Notes: a model not told the origin generated them from the letters alone. 64,000 nt of DNA from Actinomadura mexicana (GCF_900188105.1 NZ_FZNP01000011.1:212093-276092); one strand, 5' to 3'; positions 16,154 to 25,176 are shown, numbered from the stretch's first letter. Translations and numbers: made by a program.

Positions 16154-17316
16154 TGGACTTCGCCAACGGCACCGAGGCGGAAGGGCTCCGGGAGGAGGTG
16201 CGCGCCTTCGTCCGCGAGCACCTCACCGCCGACGTACTCGGACGCGTCGCGGCCACGGGCGACTACCACGACCGCGAGTTCCACTCGGGGCTCGCCGGCC
16301 GGGGCTGGGTGGGCGCGCACTGGCACGTCGAGGAGGGCGGTCGCGGCTGGGACCGCGCCAGGACCGACATCATCTACGAGGAACTCGCCTCGGCCGGTGC
16401 GCCGACCGAGGGCCTCGCGATCACGCAGATCGTGGGGGAGGCCATCCGGCGCGTCGGCACCGCGGAGCAGCGGCGTCGGCTGCTCGCGCCGATCTGCCGG
16501 GGAGAGCTGCTGCTCGCCCTCGGCTACACCGAGCCCGGCTCGGGGTCCGACCTGGCCTCGGTCCGGACCCGGGCGACCCGTGACGGCGCCGGATGGATGA
16601 TCAACGGCCAGAAGATCTTCACGACGCTCGCCGGTGAGGCCGACCACGTCTTCCTCCTGGCCCGCACCGACCCCGACGCGCCCAAGCACGCCGGTCTCAC
16701 GATCTTCCTGGTCCCGACCACCGCCGAGGGCTTCTCGGTGGCACCGATCTTCACGCTGAGCGGCCAGCGCACCAATGTCACCTACTACTCCGATGTCCGC
16801 GTCGGCGACGAGGCGCGCGTCGGCGCGGAAGGGCAGGGCTGGGAGATCGTCAACGTCGCCCTCGCCTTCGAGCGCGGCGGTGAGTTCGCGGCACAGCTGC
16901 GCCGGCTGGTGACGGCGGCGGTGAACTGGGGCCGCGACCGGGAAGCCGTCGCCGGGGCCGGGTTCAACGCCCGGCTCGGCCGCGCCGTCGCCTCCGCCGA
17001 GGTCGCCCGCCTGCTGGGTCTGCGGGCGTCCTGGTCCCGCTCCAGTGCCGCGGCGGGAGCCGTCGAGGGGACGATGGCCAAGGTCTACGGCACCGAGGCG
17101 CTGCTCCGCGAGAGCCGTGCGCTGCTGGACGCGACCGGCGTCCAGGGGCTGCTGAACCGAGGCGCCGCCGGAGCGGCGGCCGCCGGCGAGCTCCAGCATC
17201 TGTACCGCGAATCCCAGATCGCCACGATCTACGGCGGCACCTCAGAGGTGCTGCTCGACCTCATCGCCCAGCAGCGGCTCGGGCTGCCGCGCGGGCGGCG
17301 CTCCACCGGGGCGTAG
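16153..17316 (+). CDS. Acyl-CoA dehydrogenase, large subunit of pair 2
   Basis: This 387-aa full-length dehydrogenase has LGYTEPGSGSDLASVRT, the KIFTTLAGEADHVFLLART strand and a C-terminal IYGGTSEVLLDLIAQQ. Gly replaces the Glu found in MCAD at the YEGT position, as in mycobacterial FadE subunits of steroid pathways. It is translationally coupled to the small subunit, and an acyl-CoA synthetase gene follows 63 bases later. Confidence 0.9.
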   Translation: MDFANGTEAEGLREEVRAFVREHLTADVLGRVAATGDYHDREFHSGLAGRGWVGAHWHVEEGGRGWDRARTDIIYEELASAGAPTEGLAITQIVGEAIRRVGTAEQRRRLLAPICRGELLLALGYTEPGSGSDLASVRTRATRDGAGWMINGQKIFTTLAGEADHVFLLARTDPDAPKHAGLTIFLVPTTAEGFSVAPIFTLSGQRTNVTYYSDVRVGDEARVGAEGQGWEIVNVALAFERGGEFAAQLRRLVTAAVNWGRDREAVAGAGFNARLGRAVASAEVARLLGLRASWSRSSAAAGAVEGTMAKVYGTEALLRESRALLDATGVQGLLNRGAAGAAAAGELQHLYRESQIATIYGGTSEVLLDLIAQQRLGLPRGRRSTGA

Positions 17317-17379
17317 CGGCCGGGCACCTCAGCGCGGCCACGTTTGTGCAGAGTCACGTCAACTCACGAGGAGGCTCAG

Positions 17380-19005
17380 GTGGGTACGTCGAAGTTCGAC
17401 TGGAACCCGGCCACGGTCTGGGAGACCATCGCCGGTCAGATTCCTGAGGCGCCGGCCCAGGTGCACGGCGATCGCACCTTCTCGTGGGCCGCGTTCGACC
17501 GCCGGGCGAACGGGCTGGCCGCCGCCCTGCTCGACGCCGACGCGAGCAGGGACGACCGGGTGGCCCTCTACCTGCGTAACAGCCCGGAGTACATGGAGGT
17601 CCAGCACGCCGCGTTCAAGATCGGAATCCCGGCCGTCAACACCAACTACCGTTACCGGGACGAGGAGCTCCGCTACCTCTTCGACGACGCGGACGTGACC
17701 TCCGTGGTCTTCCACGGGTCCTTCACCGAGAGGCTGGAGGCGATCCGCGGGGGCTCGTCGCGGCTGCGCCGGTTCTTCCATGTCGACGACGGAACCGATC
17801 CATGTCCGGAGTGGGCGGTCCCGTACGAGGAGGCGGCGGGGTCCGGGGGAGGGGCCGTGCGCTCGTCATGGGGGCGCGGCGGCGACGACCTGTTCCTGCT
17901 CTACACCGGCGGGACGACCGGGATGCCCAAGGGCGTGATGTGGCGCGTCGAGGACATGCTCCGCCAGATCAACGATGTCGCGGAGCTGTCGTTCGACCTG
18001 GACGACGCGGACGCCTCCATCCGGGCCGCCGTCAACGGCCCGGGCCCGGTCCACGTCTCCTGCAGCCCGATGATGCACGGCAGCGGCTGGTTCGGGGCCG
18101 CCATCGCGATGCACCAGGGCGGAAGCGTCGGCTCGCTCGTCCAGCCGAACCTGGACGCCGGGGAACTGCTCGACCTCGTCGACCGGCTCGGCGTGGCCAG
18201 CCTCACGATCGCGGGCGAGGTCTTCGCCCACAAGATCCTCGCGACGCTGGACGAGCAGCCGGGCCGCTGGGACAGCACCTCCGTCCGCCACGTCCTCACC
18301 TCGGGCGGGATGCTGAGCGAGGCCAGCAAGCGGGCCCTCCTGGAGCACTGGCCGCATGCCTCGATCCTGGACGGCTTCTCCTCCTCGGAGGGGTTCGGCA
18401 TGGGCTGGTCGGTGGCCACGCGGGGGAACGTCCCGCCGACCGGGAGGTTCACCCCGGGGGCGAACCTTCGCGTGCTGGATCCGGACGGCCGGCCGGTCGC
18501 CCCCGGCTCCGGGGTGGTCGGGAAGCTGGTCGTGAGCAACCGCCTGCCCCTCGGTTACCACAAGGACCCCGGCAAGACCGAGCGCACCTTCCCGGTCATC
18601 GACGGCGTCCGCTCGGCGATCCCCGGTGACCATGCGCTCGTGCTGGAGGACGGCACCATCCAGCTGATGGGCCGGGACTCCCTCTGCATCAACTCCGGCG
18701 GTGAGAAGATCTTCACCGAGGAGGTCGAGGGCGTCATCCTCGACCACGAGGCGGTCGCCGACGTGCTGGTCGCGGGCATCCCCCACCCGACGTGGGGGCA
18801 GGTCGTGGCGGCGATCGTCAGTCTGGAGCCGGGCCGGTCACTCGGTGCGGACGACGTGGTCGCGCACGTCAAGGCGCGGCTCGCCGGTTACAAGGCGCCG
18901 AAGGTCGTGGTCTTCGTCGACGTCGTCCCGCGCGGGCCCAACGGCAAGGCCGACTACGGCGCCGCGCGGGGCTTGGCCGAGGCCCACCGCCGGAAGGCGT
19001 CTTGA
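17380..19005 (+). CDS. Acyl-CoA synthetase (FadD family)
   Basis: This 541-aa adenylate-forming enzyme carries the P-loop YTGGTTGMPKGVMWR, the A8 motif SGGEKIFTEEVE and the A10 lysine in PNGKADYG. It activates a carboxylic acid with ATP and CoA. The GVMWRVEDM extension resembles the FadD17/FadD19 group of steroid side-chain synthetases, but that is only from memory of the motif. The GTG at 17380 is chosen because GAGGAGG precedes it by five bases. It closes the operon that begins at 15134 and is followed by a strong terminator. Confidence 0.88.
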   Translation: MGTSKFDWNPATVWETIAGQIPEAPAQVHGDRTFSWAAFDRRANGLAAALLDADASRDDRVALYLRNSPEYMEVQHAAFKIGIPAVNTNYRYRDEELRYLFDDADVTSVVFHGSFTERLEAIRGGSSRLRRFFHVDDGTDPCPEWAVPYEEAAGSGGGAVRSSWGRGGDDLFLLYTGGTTGMPKGVMWRVEDMLRQINDVAELSFDLDDADASIRAAVNGPGPVHVSCSPMMHGSGWFGAAIAMHQGGSVGSLVQPNLDAGELLDLVDRLGVASLTIAGEVFAHKILATLDEQPGRWDSTSVRHVLTSGGMLSEASKRALLEHWPHASILDGFSSSEGFGMGWSVATRGNVPPTGRFTPGANLRVLDPDGRPVAPGSGVVGKLVVSNRLPLGYHKDPGKTERTFPVIDGVRSAIPGDHALVLEDGTIQLMGRDSLCINSGGEKIFTEEVEGVILDHEAVADVLVAGIPHPTWGQVVAAIVSLEPGRSLGADDVVAHVKARLAGYKAPKVVVFVDVVPRGPNGKADYGAARGLAEAHRRKAS

Positions 19006-19009
19006 CGCC

Positions 19010-19043
19010 GGTCGCCGGGACCCGGCTTCGCGTCCCGGCGACC
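19010..19043. terminator. Hairpin terminator between synthetase and thiolase
   Basis: A perfect 12-bp stem (GGTCGCCGGGAC/GTCCCGGCGACC) with a 10-base loop lies between convergent genes and can act in both directions. Confidence 0.75.
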
Positions 19044-19092
19044 CGCGTGGACGGCCGGTGCACGGCCCGCCGGCGCTGCGCCGCGCGTCGGC

Positions 19093-20316
19093 TCACACCC
19101 TCTCGATGATGGTGGCCGTTCCCATGCCCCCGCCGGTGCACATGGTGACCAGTCCGGTGGACAGATCACGCCGCTCCAGCTCGTCGAGCAGGGTGGCGAG
19201 CAGGATCGGGCCGCTGGCGCCGATCGGGTGACCCAGCGCGATGGCGCCCCCGTTGACGTTGATCCGGTCGGGGCCGACACCGGTCTCCCGCGCGAACCGG
19301 AGCACGACCGACGCGAACGCCTCGTTGACCTCGAAGAGGTCGATGTCGTCCAGCGACATCCCGGCGCGCCGGGCGCACAGCTCGGCCGCGGGGCCGGGCG
19401 CGGTGAGCATGATGACCGGCTCCGCGCCGGCCGTCGCCGTCGCGACGACACGCGCCCGCGGCCGCAGGCCCCGCTCGCGTGCGTACCGCTCGCCGGTCAC
19501 CAGTACGGCGCCCGCCCCGTCGGCCAGCCCCGACGAGTTGCCGGCATGGTGGACGTGCGTGATCTCGCCGGCGCGCGGATAGACCTCGCGCGCCATCGCG
19601 TCGAAGCTGCGCTCATAGCCCTCGACGGCGGCGCCGCCGAGCCGCTCGAAGGATGGGGGCAGGGCCGCGAGCGCCTCCTGCGTCGTGTCACGCGGCAGTT
19701 CCTCGCGGTCGAGGACGACCCGGCCGCCGGCGTCCGTGACCGGGACCGTCGAGGCGGCGAAACGCCCCTCGGCGATCGCGGTGGCCGCCCTGCGCTGCGA
19801 CTCCGCGGCGAACCGGTCGACGGCGGTGCGGCCGAACCCCTCGACGGCGGCGATCAGATCGGCCGAGATCCCCTGGGGGATGATGGGGTAGCGCTCGCGA
19901 AGGCGCTCGTTGCCCCCGTCGAGGGTCATCCGCGAGGGGGGCGGGTAATGCGACATCATCTCGACGCCCGACGCCACGACGGCATCGGCCTGCCCGGCCT
20001 CGACCATCATGGCGGCCGAGTTGACGGCCTGCTGGCCCGAGCCGCACGCGCGGTTGAACGTCACGCCGGGCACCTCGACCGGCCATCCGGCCGCGAGCAC
20101 GGCGAGCCGGCCGATGTTGTCGCCGTGGACGCCCACCGCGTTCGCGCACCCCGTGAGCACGTCCGCGACCTCCGCGGGGTCGAGCCCGGTCCGCTTCCGC
20201 AGTTCCACCAGCACTCCGGCGAGGAGCTCCTGCGGGTGGAGCGAAGAGAGCGCCCCTCCGGGCCTGCCCTTGCCCCGGGGCGTCCTGACGATGTCGACGA
20301 TCACGGCGTTCCTCAT
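19093..20316 (-). CDS. Thiolase (acetyl-CoA acyltransferase)
   Basis: This 407-aa thiolase-fold enzyme has the nucleophilic Cys in FNRACGSGQQAVNSA, the His in NVNGGAIALGHPIGASGP and the second catalytic Cys in VTMCTGGGMGTATIIERV. All three catalytic elements are intact, so it should cleave a 3-ketoacyl-CoA to acetyl- or propionyl-CoA and a shortened acyl-CoA. It is the only thiolase in the window. The ATG at 20316 is chosen since anything longer would run through operator site 4. It is divergent from the SDR gene at 20404 and shares that operator. Confidence 0.93.
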   Translation of the reverse strand: MRNAVIVDIVRTPRGKGRPGGALSSLHPQELLAGVLVELRKRTGLDPAEVADVLTGCANAVGVHGDNIGRLAVLAAGWPVEVPGVTFNRACGSGQQAVNSAAMMVEAGQADAVVASGVEMMSHYPPPSRMTLDGGNERLRERYPIIPQGISADLIAAVEGFGRTAVDRFAAESQRRAATAIAEGRFAASTVPVTDAGGRVVLDREELPRDTTQEALAALPPSFERLGGAAVEGYERSFDAMAREVYPRAGEITHVHHAGNSSGLADGAGAVLVTGERYARERGLRPRARVVATATAGAEPVIMLTAPGPAAELCARRAGMSLDDIDLFEVNEAFASVVLRFARETGVGPDRINVNGGAIALGHPIGASGPILLATLLDELERRDLSTGLVTMCTGGGMGTATIIERV

Positions 20317-20334
20317 GCCCGCGACTGTACCCAC

Positions 20335-20350
20335 CCGACCAGTCGGTTGG
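20335..20350. promoter_or_regulatory. Palindromic operator, site 4, shared by divergent genes
   Basis: CCGACC-AGTC-GGTTGG lies between the thiolase and SDR starts. A -10-like TATACT (20352-20357) follows directly on the plus strand, and a GTACAG-like -10 is seen in the other direction. One bound repressor could control both units. Confidence 0.8.
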
Positions 20351-20403
20351 CTATACTCCCCGCTACCAGCGGTCGTCCGGCCGTGGCACGCGAGGGGTGA
20401 GTG

Positions 20404-21270
20404 ATGACGGAACTGCGGTTCGACGACCGCGTGGCGGTCGTGACGGGTGCCGGGGGCGGTCTCGGCCGGGCGCACGCGCGGCTGCTCGCGGCGCGCGGAG
20501 CCAAGGTCGTGGTGAACGACATCGACCGCGCGGACGGCGCCGGCCGGACCCCCGCCGCGGTCCTGGCCGAGGAGATCGAGTCCGCGGGTGGCACGGCGGT
20601 CGCCCACAACGCGTCCGTGGGCGGGCCCGGAGCCGCCGCCGGCGCGGTCACGACGGCACTCCAAGCGTTCGGCCGCCTCGATATCGTGGTGAACAACGCC
20701 GGCGTCGTCCGCGACCGCTCCTTCCTCAAGATGAACGACCAGGAGCTCAAGGACGTCCTCGACGTGCACTTCCACGGAACCTTCGACCTCACCCAGGCGG
20801 CGTGGGGTCTCTTCCGCGACCAGGGGTACGGTCGTGTCGTCATGACGACCTCGGTGGCGGGGCTGTTCGGCAACCTTGGCCAGGCCAACTACGCCTCGGC
20901 CAAAGCGGCCGTGGTGGGCTTGGGGCGCACGCTCGCCGTGGAGGGCGCGCGCTACGGGATCAAGGTGAACCTCGTCTCCCCCGGGGCCGCGACCGCCATG
21001 ACGGCCAAGATGCTGCCCGCGGACCTCCACGAGGAGATGTCGCCGGACCGGGTCGCTCCGATGGTCGCCTACCTGTGCCACGAGTCGTGCGCCGTGACCG
21101 GTGAGATCTTCCACGCGGTCGCGGGCCGGTTCGCCCGCAACTTCGTCGCGGTGACCGACGGCTACACCAACCCCGGCGCCACGGTCGAGGACGTGGCCGA
21201 GAACCTCGGGGCGATCATGGACACGACGTCGTGGAGCATCCCCTCGCAGGCAGTCGAGTTGCCCCGATGA
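20404..21270 (+). CDS. SDR dehydrogenase, (3R)-hydroxyacyl-CoA dehydrogenase type
   Basis: This protein of about 288 aa is a classical short-chain dehydrogenase. Its NAD motif is TGAGGGLGRAHA, it has NNAG, and the active site has TSVAGLFGNLGQANYASAK (Ser-Tyr-Lys). The extended C terminus and the VVNDIDRADGAGR segment resemble the dehydrogenase domain of multifunctional enzyme type 2 (HSD17B4). It probably oxidises a 3-hydroxyacyl-CoA before the thiolase step. GAGGGG six bases upstream favours ATG 20404 over GTG 20401. The stop overlaps a 33-codon frame that leads into the hydratase gene. Confidence 0.9.
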   Translation: MTELRFDDRVAVVTGAGGGLGRAHARLLAARGAKVVVNDIDRADGAGRTPAAVLAEEIESAGGTAVAHNASVGGPGAAAGAVTTALQAFGRLDIVVNNAGVVRDRSFLKMNDQELKDVLDVHFHGTFDLTQAAWGLFRDQGYGRVVMTTSVAGLFGNLGQANYASAKAAVVGLGRTLAVEGARYGIKVNLVSPGAATAMTAKMLPADLHEEMSPDRVAPMVAYLCHESCAVTGEIFHAVAGRFARNFVAVTDGYTNPGATVEDVAENLGAIMDTTSWSIPSQAVELPR

Positions 21271-21368
21271 CCGAGCGGACGCCCGCCGGGACGACGACCG
21301 AGCAAGGAGGTCCCCGCATGACCATCGACCACGAAGCGACGTCCCGGGCCCGCGGCGGTGCGGCATGA
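21267..21368 (+). CDS. Possible 33-aa coupled mini-ORF
   Basis: A 33-codon frame starts with the ATGA that ends the SDR gene and stops with the ATGA that starts the enoyl-CoA hydratase gene. An internal ATG at 21318 has a perfect AAGGAGG seven bases upstream and would give a 16-aa peptide. No homology is recognisable. It may be a coupling leader or the scar of a deleted gene. Confidence 0.35.
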   Translation: MTERTPAGTTTEQGGPRMTIDHEATSRARGGAA

Positions 21369-22129
21369 GCGTGGACGTCGATCGCGACAGGGGCCTGGTC
21401 CGCATCGTCCTCAACTCGCCCGAGCGGCGCAACGCCCTGACCTGCGAGGAATTCGAGCGGCTCGGCGCCGAGCTGACCCGGATCGCCCGGACGCCGTCGG
21501 ATCGCGCGGTGCTCCTGACGGGCGCGGGCTCCGCGTTCTGCGCCGGCGCCCAGCTGGCCGAGGCCGTGCCGGAGGAGCCGACCCTGGCGATCATGGGACG
21601 GATCAACGAGGCCGCCCGCGCGCTGCACCGGCTGCCGCAGCCGATCGTGGCGGCGGTCAACGGGCCCGCGTACGGCGCGGGGATGAGCATCGCGCTGGGC
21701 TGCGACATCGTGCTGGCCGCGGACAGCGCCACCTTCTGCCAGGTCTTCGTGAAGCGCGGCCTGGTGCCGGATTTCGGGAGTTCCTGGTTGCTGCCCCGCA
21801 TCGTCGGGCGGCAGGCCGCGAAGCGGCTGGTGCTCACCGGTGAGCCGGTCGGCGCCGCCGAGGCGCTCGCACTGGGGATCGCCGCCCAGGTCGTGCCCGC
21901 CGGCGATCTCCCGGGCACGGCGGAGTCGCTGGCCCGCAGCCTCGCCGACGGCCCGCCCATCGCCCAGCGGCTGGCCAAGAGACTCCTCGACGCCTCGTCC
22001 ACGAACGGGTTCGACGACCAACTCGACGCGGAGGCGGCCGGAGCCGCCGTCGCGTCGGCGTCCGAGGACGTCGCGGAGGCCTTCGCGGCCTTCGCCGCCA
22101 GGCGGCCGCCCGTCTTCCGCGGCCGCTGA
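21365..22129 (+). CDS. Enoyl-CoA hydratase/isomerase family protein
   Basis: This 254-aa crotonase-fold enzyme has the first oxyanion loop SAFCAGAQL and the second loop GPAYGAGMSIALGCDI. The acidic active-site position lies in RGLVPDFGSSWLLPR, where an Asp occupies the position used by isomerase-like members. It hydrates or isomerises a 2-enoyl-CoA. It is co-transcribed with the SDR gene, which fits consecutive beta-oxidation steps. The start overlaps the stop of the mini-ORF. Confidence 0.9.
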   Translation: MSVDVDRDRGLVRIVLNSPERRNALTCEEFERLGAELTRIARTPSDRAVLLTGAGSAFCAGAQLAEAVPEEPTLAIMGRINEAARALHRLPQPIVAAVNGPAYGAGMSIALGCDIVLAADSATFCQVFVKRGLVPDFGSSWLLPRIVGRQAAKRLVLTGEPVGAAEALALGIAAQVVPAGDLPGTAESLARSLADGPPIAQRLAKRLLDASSTNGFDDQLDAEAAGAAVASASEDVAEAFAAFAARRPPVFRGR

Positions 22130-22163
22130 GCCTGAGCGGGTCGCGGAAGGCCCGGCGGGCGGG

Positions 22164-23000
22164 TCAGGCGGGCGCGCGGAAGCCTCGCTTGCGGTAGCCC
22201 TCCGGGTCGATGACGCGCCGGATGAGGTCCACCTGCCGGACGGTCGGCACCGCAGTCGTGGTGACCTCCGCCGGGAGGACCGGTTCGAACCCGGTGGCGG
22301 CGAGTACCCGCTCGACGGTCACGCCGGGATGCACCGAGCGCAGCCGCATCCGCTCGGAGACCGGCGCGAAGTCGAGCACCGCCAGGTTCGTGACCACCAG
22401 CTCCGGGCCACCGCCGAGCCCGAGCCGCCCGCGTTCGCCCCCGCCGCCCAGGTAGCCGGCCGCGGAGCGGAAGTCCACCCGCTCGACGAGCGTGCGGGGA
22501 GAGTGGTCGGTCACCCAGTAGACGATCCGCTTCGAGAGGGACCCCATGTCGCCCAGGCCCGCGGTGCCGGGCAGCCGCACCCGCGGCCGGTCGAAGGACC
22601 CGATGACGCTGTTGTTCGCGTTGCCGTAGGCGTCGATCTGGGCGGCGCCCGCGCAGAACGTCCGCAGCAGCCGCTCGTCGGCCACCCAGTCCCACAGCTC
22701 GGTGGCGACGTCGACGTACATCACCGAGTCCTGCCACAGCGGCCACTCGAAGGTGGAGGCCGTCAGGCGCGGCGAGCGCGGGGAGACCCCGGAGCCGCCG
22801 GCGATCCACACCAGGTCCGGCGCGTGGGTCCGGCGCGCCAGCTCGATCGCGCAGACCGGGATGAACGACGAGATGCCGTTGAGCACCTGCTCGCCGTCCT
22901 GGAAGCAGGCGGCGAGCACGCACACCATCAGCTCGTCGACCGTGTGGTCCTCCGAAGGGCGGTCGGCCGGGGCGGCGCGGCGGTCCGCCCGGTCGCTCAT
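22164..23000 (-). CDS. CoA-transferase-like beta subunit, IpdB-like
   Basis: This 278-aa family I CoA-transferase-fold protein ends with SVHPGVTVERVLAATGFE and LIRRVIDPEGYRKR, as in IpdB of steroid-degrading actinobacteria. IpdAB is a hydrolase that opens the last steroid ring (COCHEA-CoA) rather than a transferase. The stretch DAYGNANNSVIGSFDRPRVR is the family core. The ATG overlaps the stop of the alpha-subunit gene, so the two are coupled and should form a heteromer. The exact substrate is inferred. Confidence 0.83.
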   Translation of the reverse strand: MSDRADRRAAPADRPSEDHTVDELMVCVLAACFQDGEQVLNGISSFIPVCAIELARRTHAPDLVWIAGGSGVSPRSPRLTASTFEWPLWQDSVMYVDVATELWDWVADERLLRTFCAGAAQIDAYGNANNSVIGSFDRPRVRLPGTAGLGDMGSLSKRIVYWVTDHSPRTLVERVDFRSAAGYLGGGGERGRLGLGGGPELVVTNLAVLDFAPVSERMRLRSVHPGVTVERVLAATGFEPVLPAEVTTTAVPTVRQVDLIRRVIDPEGYRKRGFRAPA

Positions 23001-23884
23001 CGCGCGCCGCCCGGGGTGAGACCGGCGAGGCGCTCGAGCCCGATGAGCGTGACGTAGTCGCCGTGCGTCGCCGCGCCGTGGACGACGCGGTCGAGGAACC
23101 GCGCGGCGCCCGCCTCGTCTCCGGCGGCGGCCACCCAGGACCGGATGAACTCCGCGTCGTAGTCGTACACCGGGAAGAGCGAGTTCGGATGGGCGCCGTA
23201 CGGCGCCTCGACGACGGCGTCCACCAGGAAGGCGGGGAGGACGGTCCGCTCAGGGGCTCTCCGGAGCACGTCGGTGTCGACGATCTCCTCGACGGTCACG
23301 ACCACGCGCCGCGCCGCCCGGGGGAGGAGCGCCGTCATGGGGTGGCGGGGGCCCGGGTCCACGGCGACGTTGCCGAACCGGTCGGCGCGGTGCGCGTGGA
23401 GGAGCGCGACGTCGGGGTGCAGGGCGGCGCACGCCACCACCGGCGGCCCGCCGAACGGATCGAGGACGACCTTCACCGCGGGGTTGCCCACGCTCAGCAG
23501 GTCGGTTCCGATCATCCCGGCGGTGGGCAGGAACGGCAGCCCCCGGGCGGCGGCGCCCAGCCGGGCCAGGAAGGCGGTCTCCGAGAGCTCCTCCACGCCG
23601 ACGGCACCGGCTTCGACCGCCCGGCGGAACCGCCGGCACATGCCGAAGTGCTCCATCGTGGCGGCCGCGAACGTGACCCGGCCGACGCCGCCCGCCGCGA
23701 CCAGCCAGTCCAGGGCGATGCCACCGCTCAGGCTCACGATGTGCAGGTCGCGGGTTCCGCGGCGGATCAGCTCCCGCACCAGGGTCATCGGTGCGCACTG
23801 CGTCGGCCCCGACTGGAGGCCGACGACGTCCCCGTCCCGCACGAGACGCATCGCCTGCTCGGCCGAGGTGAGTTTCTCGATCAC
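22997..23884 (-). CDS. CoA-transferase-like alpha subunit, IpdA-like
   Basis: This 295-aa protein has the IpdA-type features LPFLPTAGMIGTDLL, ADRFGNVAVDPG and LVDAVVEAPYGAHPNSLFPVYDYD. The last is close to the VDAIVEAPGGAH segment of IpdA as I recall it. The length is normal for IpdA. The start is GTG at 23884, with GGAGG seven bases upstream. It overlaps the stop of a 20-codon leader frame. With the beta subunit it should hydrolyse a cyclic beta-diketone or ring-ketone CoA ester. This is the strongest hint that the substrate of the island is cyclic. Confidence 0.83.
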   Translation of the reverse strand: MIEKLTSAEQAMRLVRDGDVVGLQSGPTQCAPMTLVRELIRRGTRDLHIVSLSGGIALDWLVAAGGVGRVTFAAATMEHFGMCRRFRRAVEAGAVGVEELSETAFLARLGAAARGLPFLPTAGMIGTDLLSVGNPAVKVVLDPFGGPPVVACAALHPDVALLHAHRADRFGNVAVDPGPRHPMTALLPRAARRVVVTVEEIVDTDVLRRAPERTVLPAFLVDAVVEAPYGAHPNSLFPVYDYDAEFIRSWVAAAGDEAGAARFLDRVVHGAATHGDYVTLIGLERLAGLTPGGAR

Positions 23885-23943
23885 CCGCCGTCCTCCGCGC
23901 CGGGCGGTCGTGCGCTCCGTGGGGGGATGTCGTACGGGGACAT
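23881..23943 (-). CDS. Possible 20-aa leader peptide of the IpdAB-like operon
   Basis: An ATG at 23943 opens a 20-codon proline-rich frame with GAAGAGGTGAGG upstream. Its TGA overlaps the GTG of the alpha-subunit gene. It lies between operator site 5 and the operon and could couple or tune translation. No homology is known to me. Confidence 0.35.
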   Translation of the reverse strand: MSPYDIPPRSARPPGAEDGG

Positions 23944-23958
23944 CAACCTCACCTCTTC

Positions 23959-23974
23959 CCAACCAACTGGTTGG
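23959..23974. promoter_or_regulatory. Palindromic operator, site 5, shared by divergent genes
   Basis: CCAACC-AACT-GGTTGG lies between the IpdA-like operon (minus) and the single acyl-CoA dehydrogenase gene (plus). It matches the island consensus perfectly and can serve both promoters. Confidence 0.8.
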
Positions 23975-24021
23975 GTGGCAAAGTAATCCCGAAGCTGCAC
24001 ACCGGTCAACAGGGGCGGGCG

Positions 24022-25176
24022 ATGGACTTCCAGGAGACGGCGGAGCATTCGGCGATGCGCGAGGCGGTGGCCTCGATCGGCGCTGGGTTCGGGCACGGGT
24101 ACTTCGCCGACTGCGCGCGGGAGAAGCGGTTCGCCGGCGAGCTGTGGGCCGCGATCTTCGACAACGGGTTCGGCGCCGTCAACCTGCCCGAAAGGTACGG
24201 CGGGGGCGGCGGCGGCATCCACGAGATGGCGATCGTGATCGAGGAGCTGGCCGCCCAGGGGTGCCCGCTGATCCACCTGATCGTCGCCGGCATGTGCGGA
24301 CCGATCATCGAGGAGTTCGGCACCGACGAGCAGAAGGAGCGCTGGCTCCCCGGCCTCGCCGCCGGCACCGTCAAGGTGGCCTTCGCCATCACCGAGTCCG
24401 GGGCCGGCTCGAACGCGCCGAACCTCTCGACCACGGCCCGGCGGGACGGTGCCGGCTGGGTGCTCAAGGGTGCCAAGCAGTACATCACGAACATGGACGT
24501 CGCCGACGCGGTCCTCGTGGTGGCCCGTACCGGCACCGACGACCGCGGCCGCGGCCTGCTGACGATGTTCATCGTCGACACGGACGCCGAGGGGCTGGAG
24601 TACCGGCCGATCCCCATGGAGATCAAGGAGCCGGACCAGCAGTTCTCGGTCTACCTCGACGACGTTGCGGTGCCGCGCGAACGGCTGGTCGGCGGCGTGC
24701 CCGACCAGGGGCTGCGGCAGGTGTTCTCGGGACTCAACCCGGAGCGGGTGAACGTCGCGGCCCAGGCCAACGGGCTCAGCCGCTACTTCATCGGCAAGGC
24801 GGTCGGCTACGCGCGGGAGCGGAACGTCTGGGGCCGGCCCATCGGCGCGCACCAGGGGGTCGCCCATCCGCTGGCGGAGGTGAAGATCCGGCTCGAGCTC
24901 GCCCGCCTGATGACCCACAAGGCGGCCTGGCTGTTCGACCGTCGGCTGCCCGAGGTCGGCGAAGCGGCCGCCGTGGCCAAGCTGGCCGCCGCCGACACGG
25001 CGCTCGCCGCCTTCGACCAGGCCATCCAGGTCCACGGCGGAAACGCCTTCGCCAGCGAATACGGAATCGGCGACCTGTGGGGACTGACCCGGCTGATGAG
25101 GTCGGCCCCGGTGAGCCGGGAGATGGTGCTCAACTACGTCACCCGGCACTCGCTGGGCCTGCCGCGCTCGTACTGA
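24022..25176 (+). CDS. Acyl-CoA dehydrogenase, unpaired
   Basis: This 384-aa dehydrogenase has FAITESGAGSNAPNLSTTA in place of the usual EPGSGSD, plus KQYITNMDVADAVLVVART and the C-terminal HGGNAFASEYGIGDLW. Unlike the other eight, it has no partner subunit gene beside it, so it is probably a homotetramer. The ATG at 24022 follows a GGGGCGGGCG site, and the longer frame would read through operator site 5. It is alone in its transcription unit. It may act on a ring-opened or shorter intermediate together with the divergent IpdAB-like pair. Confidence 0.9.
   Translation: MDFQETAEHSAMREAVASIGAGFGHGYFADCAREKRFAGELWAAIFDNGFGAVNLPERYGGGGGGIHEMAIVIEELAAQGCPLIHLIVAGMCGPIIEEFGTDEQKERWLPGLAAGTVKVAFAITESGAGSNAPNLSTTARRDGAGWVLKGAKQYITNMDVADAVLVVARTGTDDRGRGLLTMFIVDTDAEGLEYRPIPMEIKEPDQQFSVYLDDVAVPRERLVGGVPDQGLRQVFSGLNPERVNVAAQANGLSRYFIGKAVGYARERNVWGRPIGAHQGVAHPLAEVKIRLELARLMTHKAAWLFDRRLPEVGEAAAVAKLAAADTALAAFDQAIQVHGGNAFASEYGIGDLWGLTRLMRSAPVSREMVLNYVTRHSLGLPRSY

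Noticed and set aside
20317..22923. Upstream extension of the thiolase reading frame by about 870 codons
   Set aside because: It runs antisense through the SDR and hydratase genes and into the IpdB-like gene. It reads through operator site 4 and has no homology, whereas thiolase homology begins at 20316.
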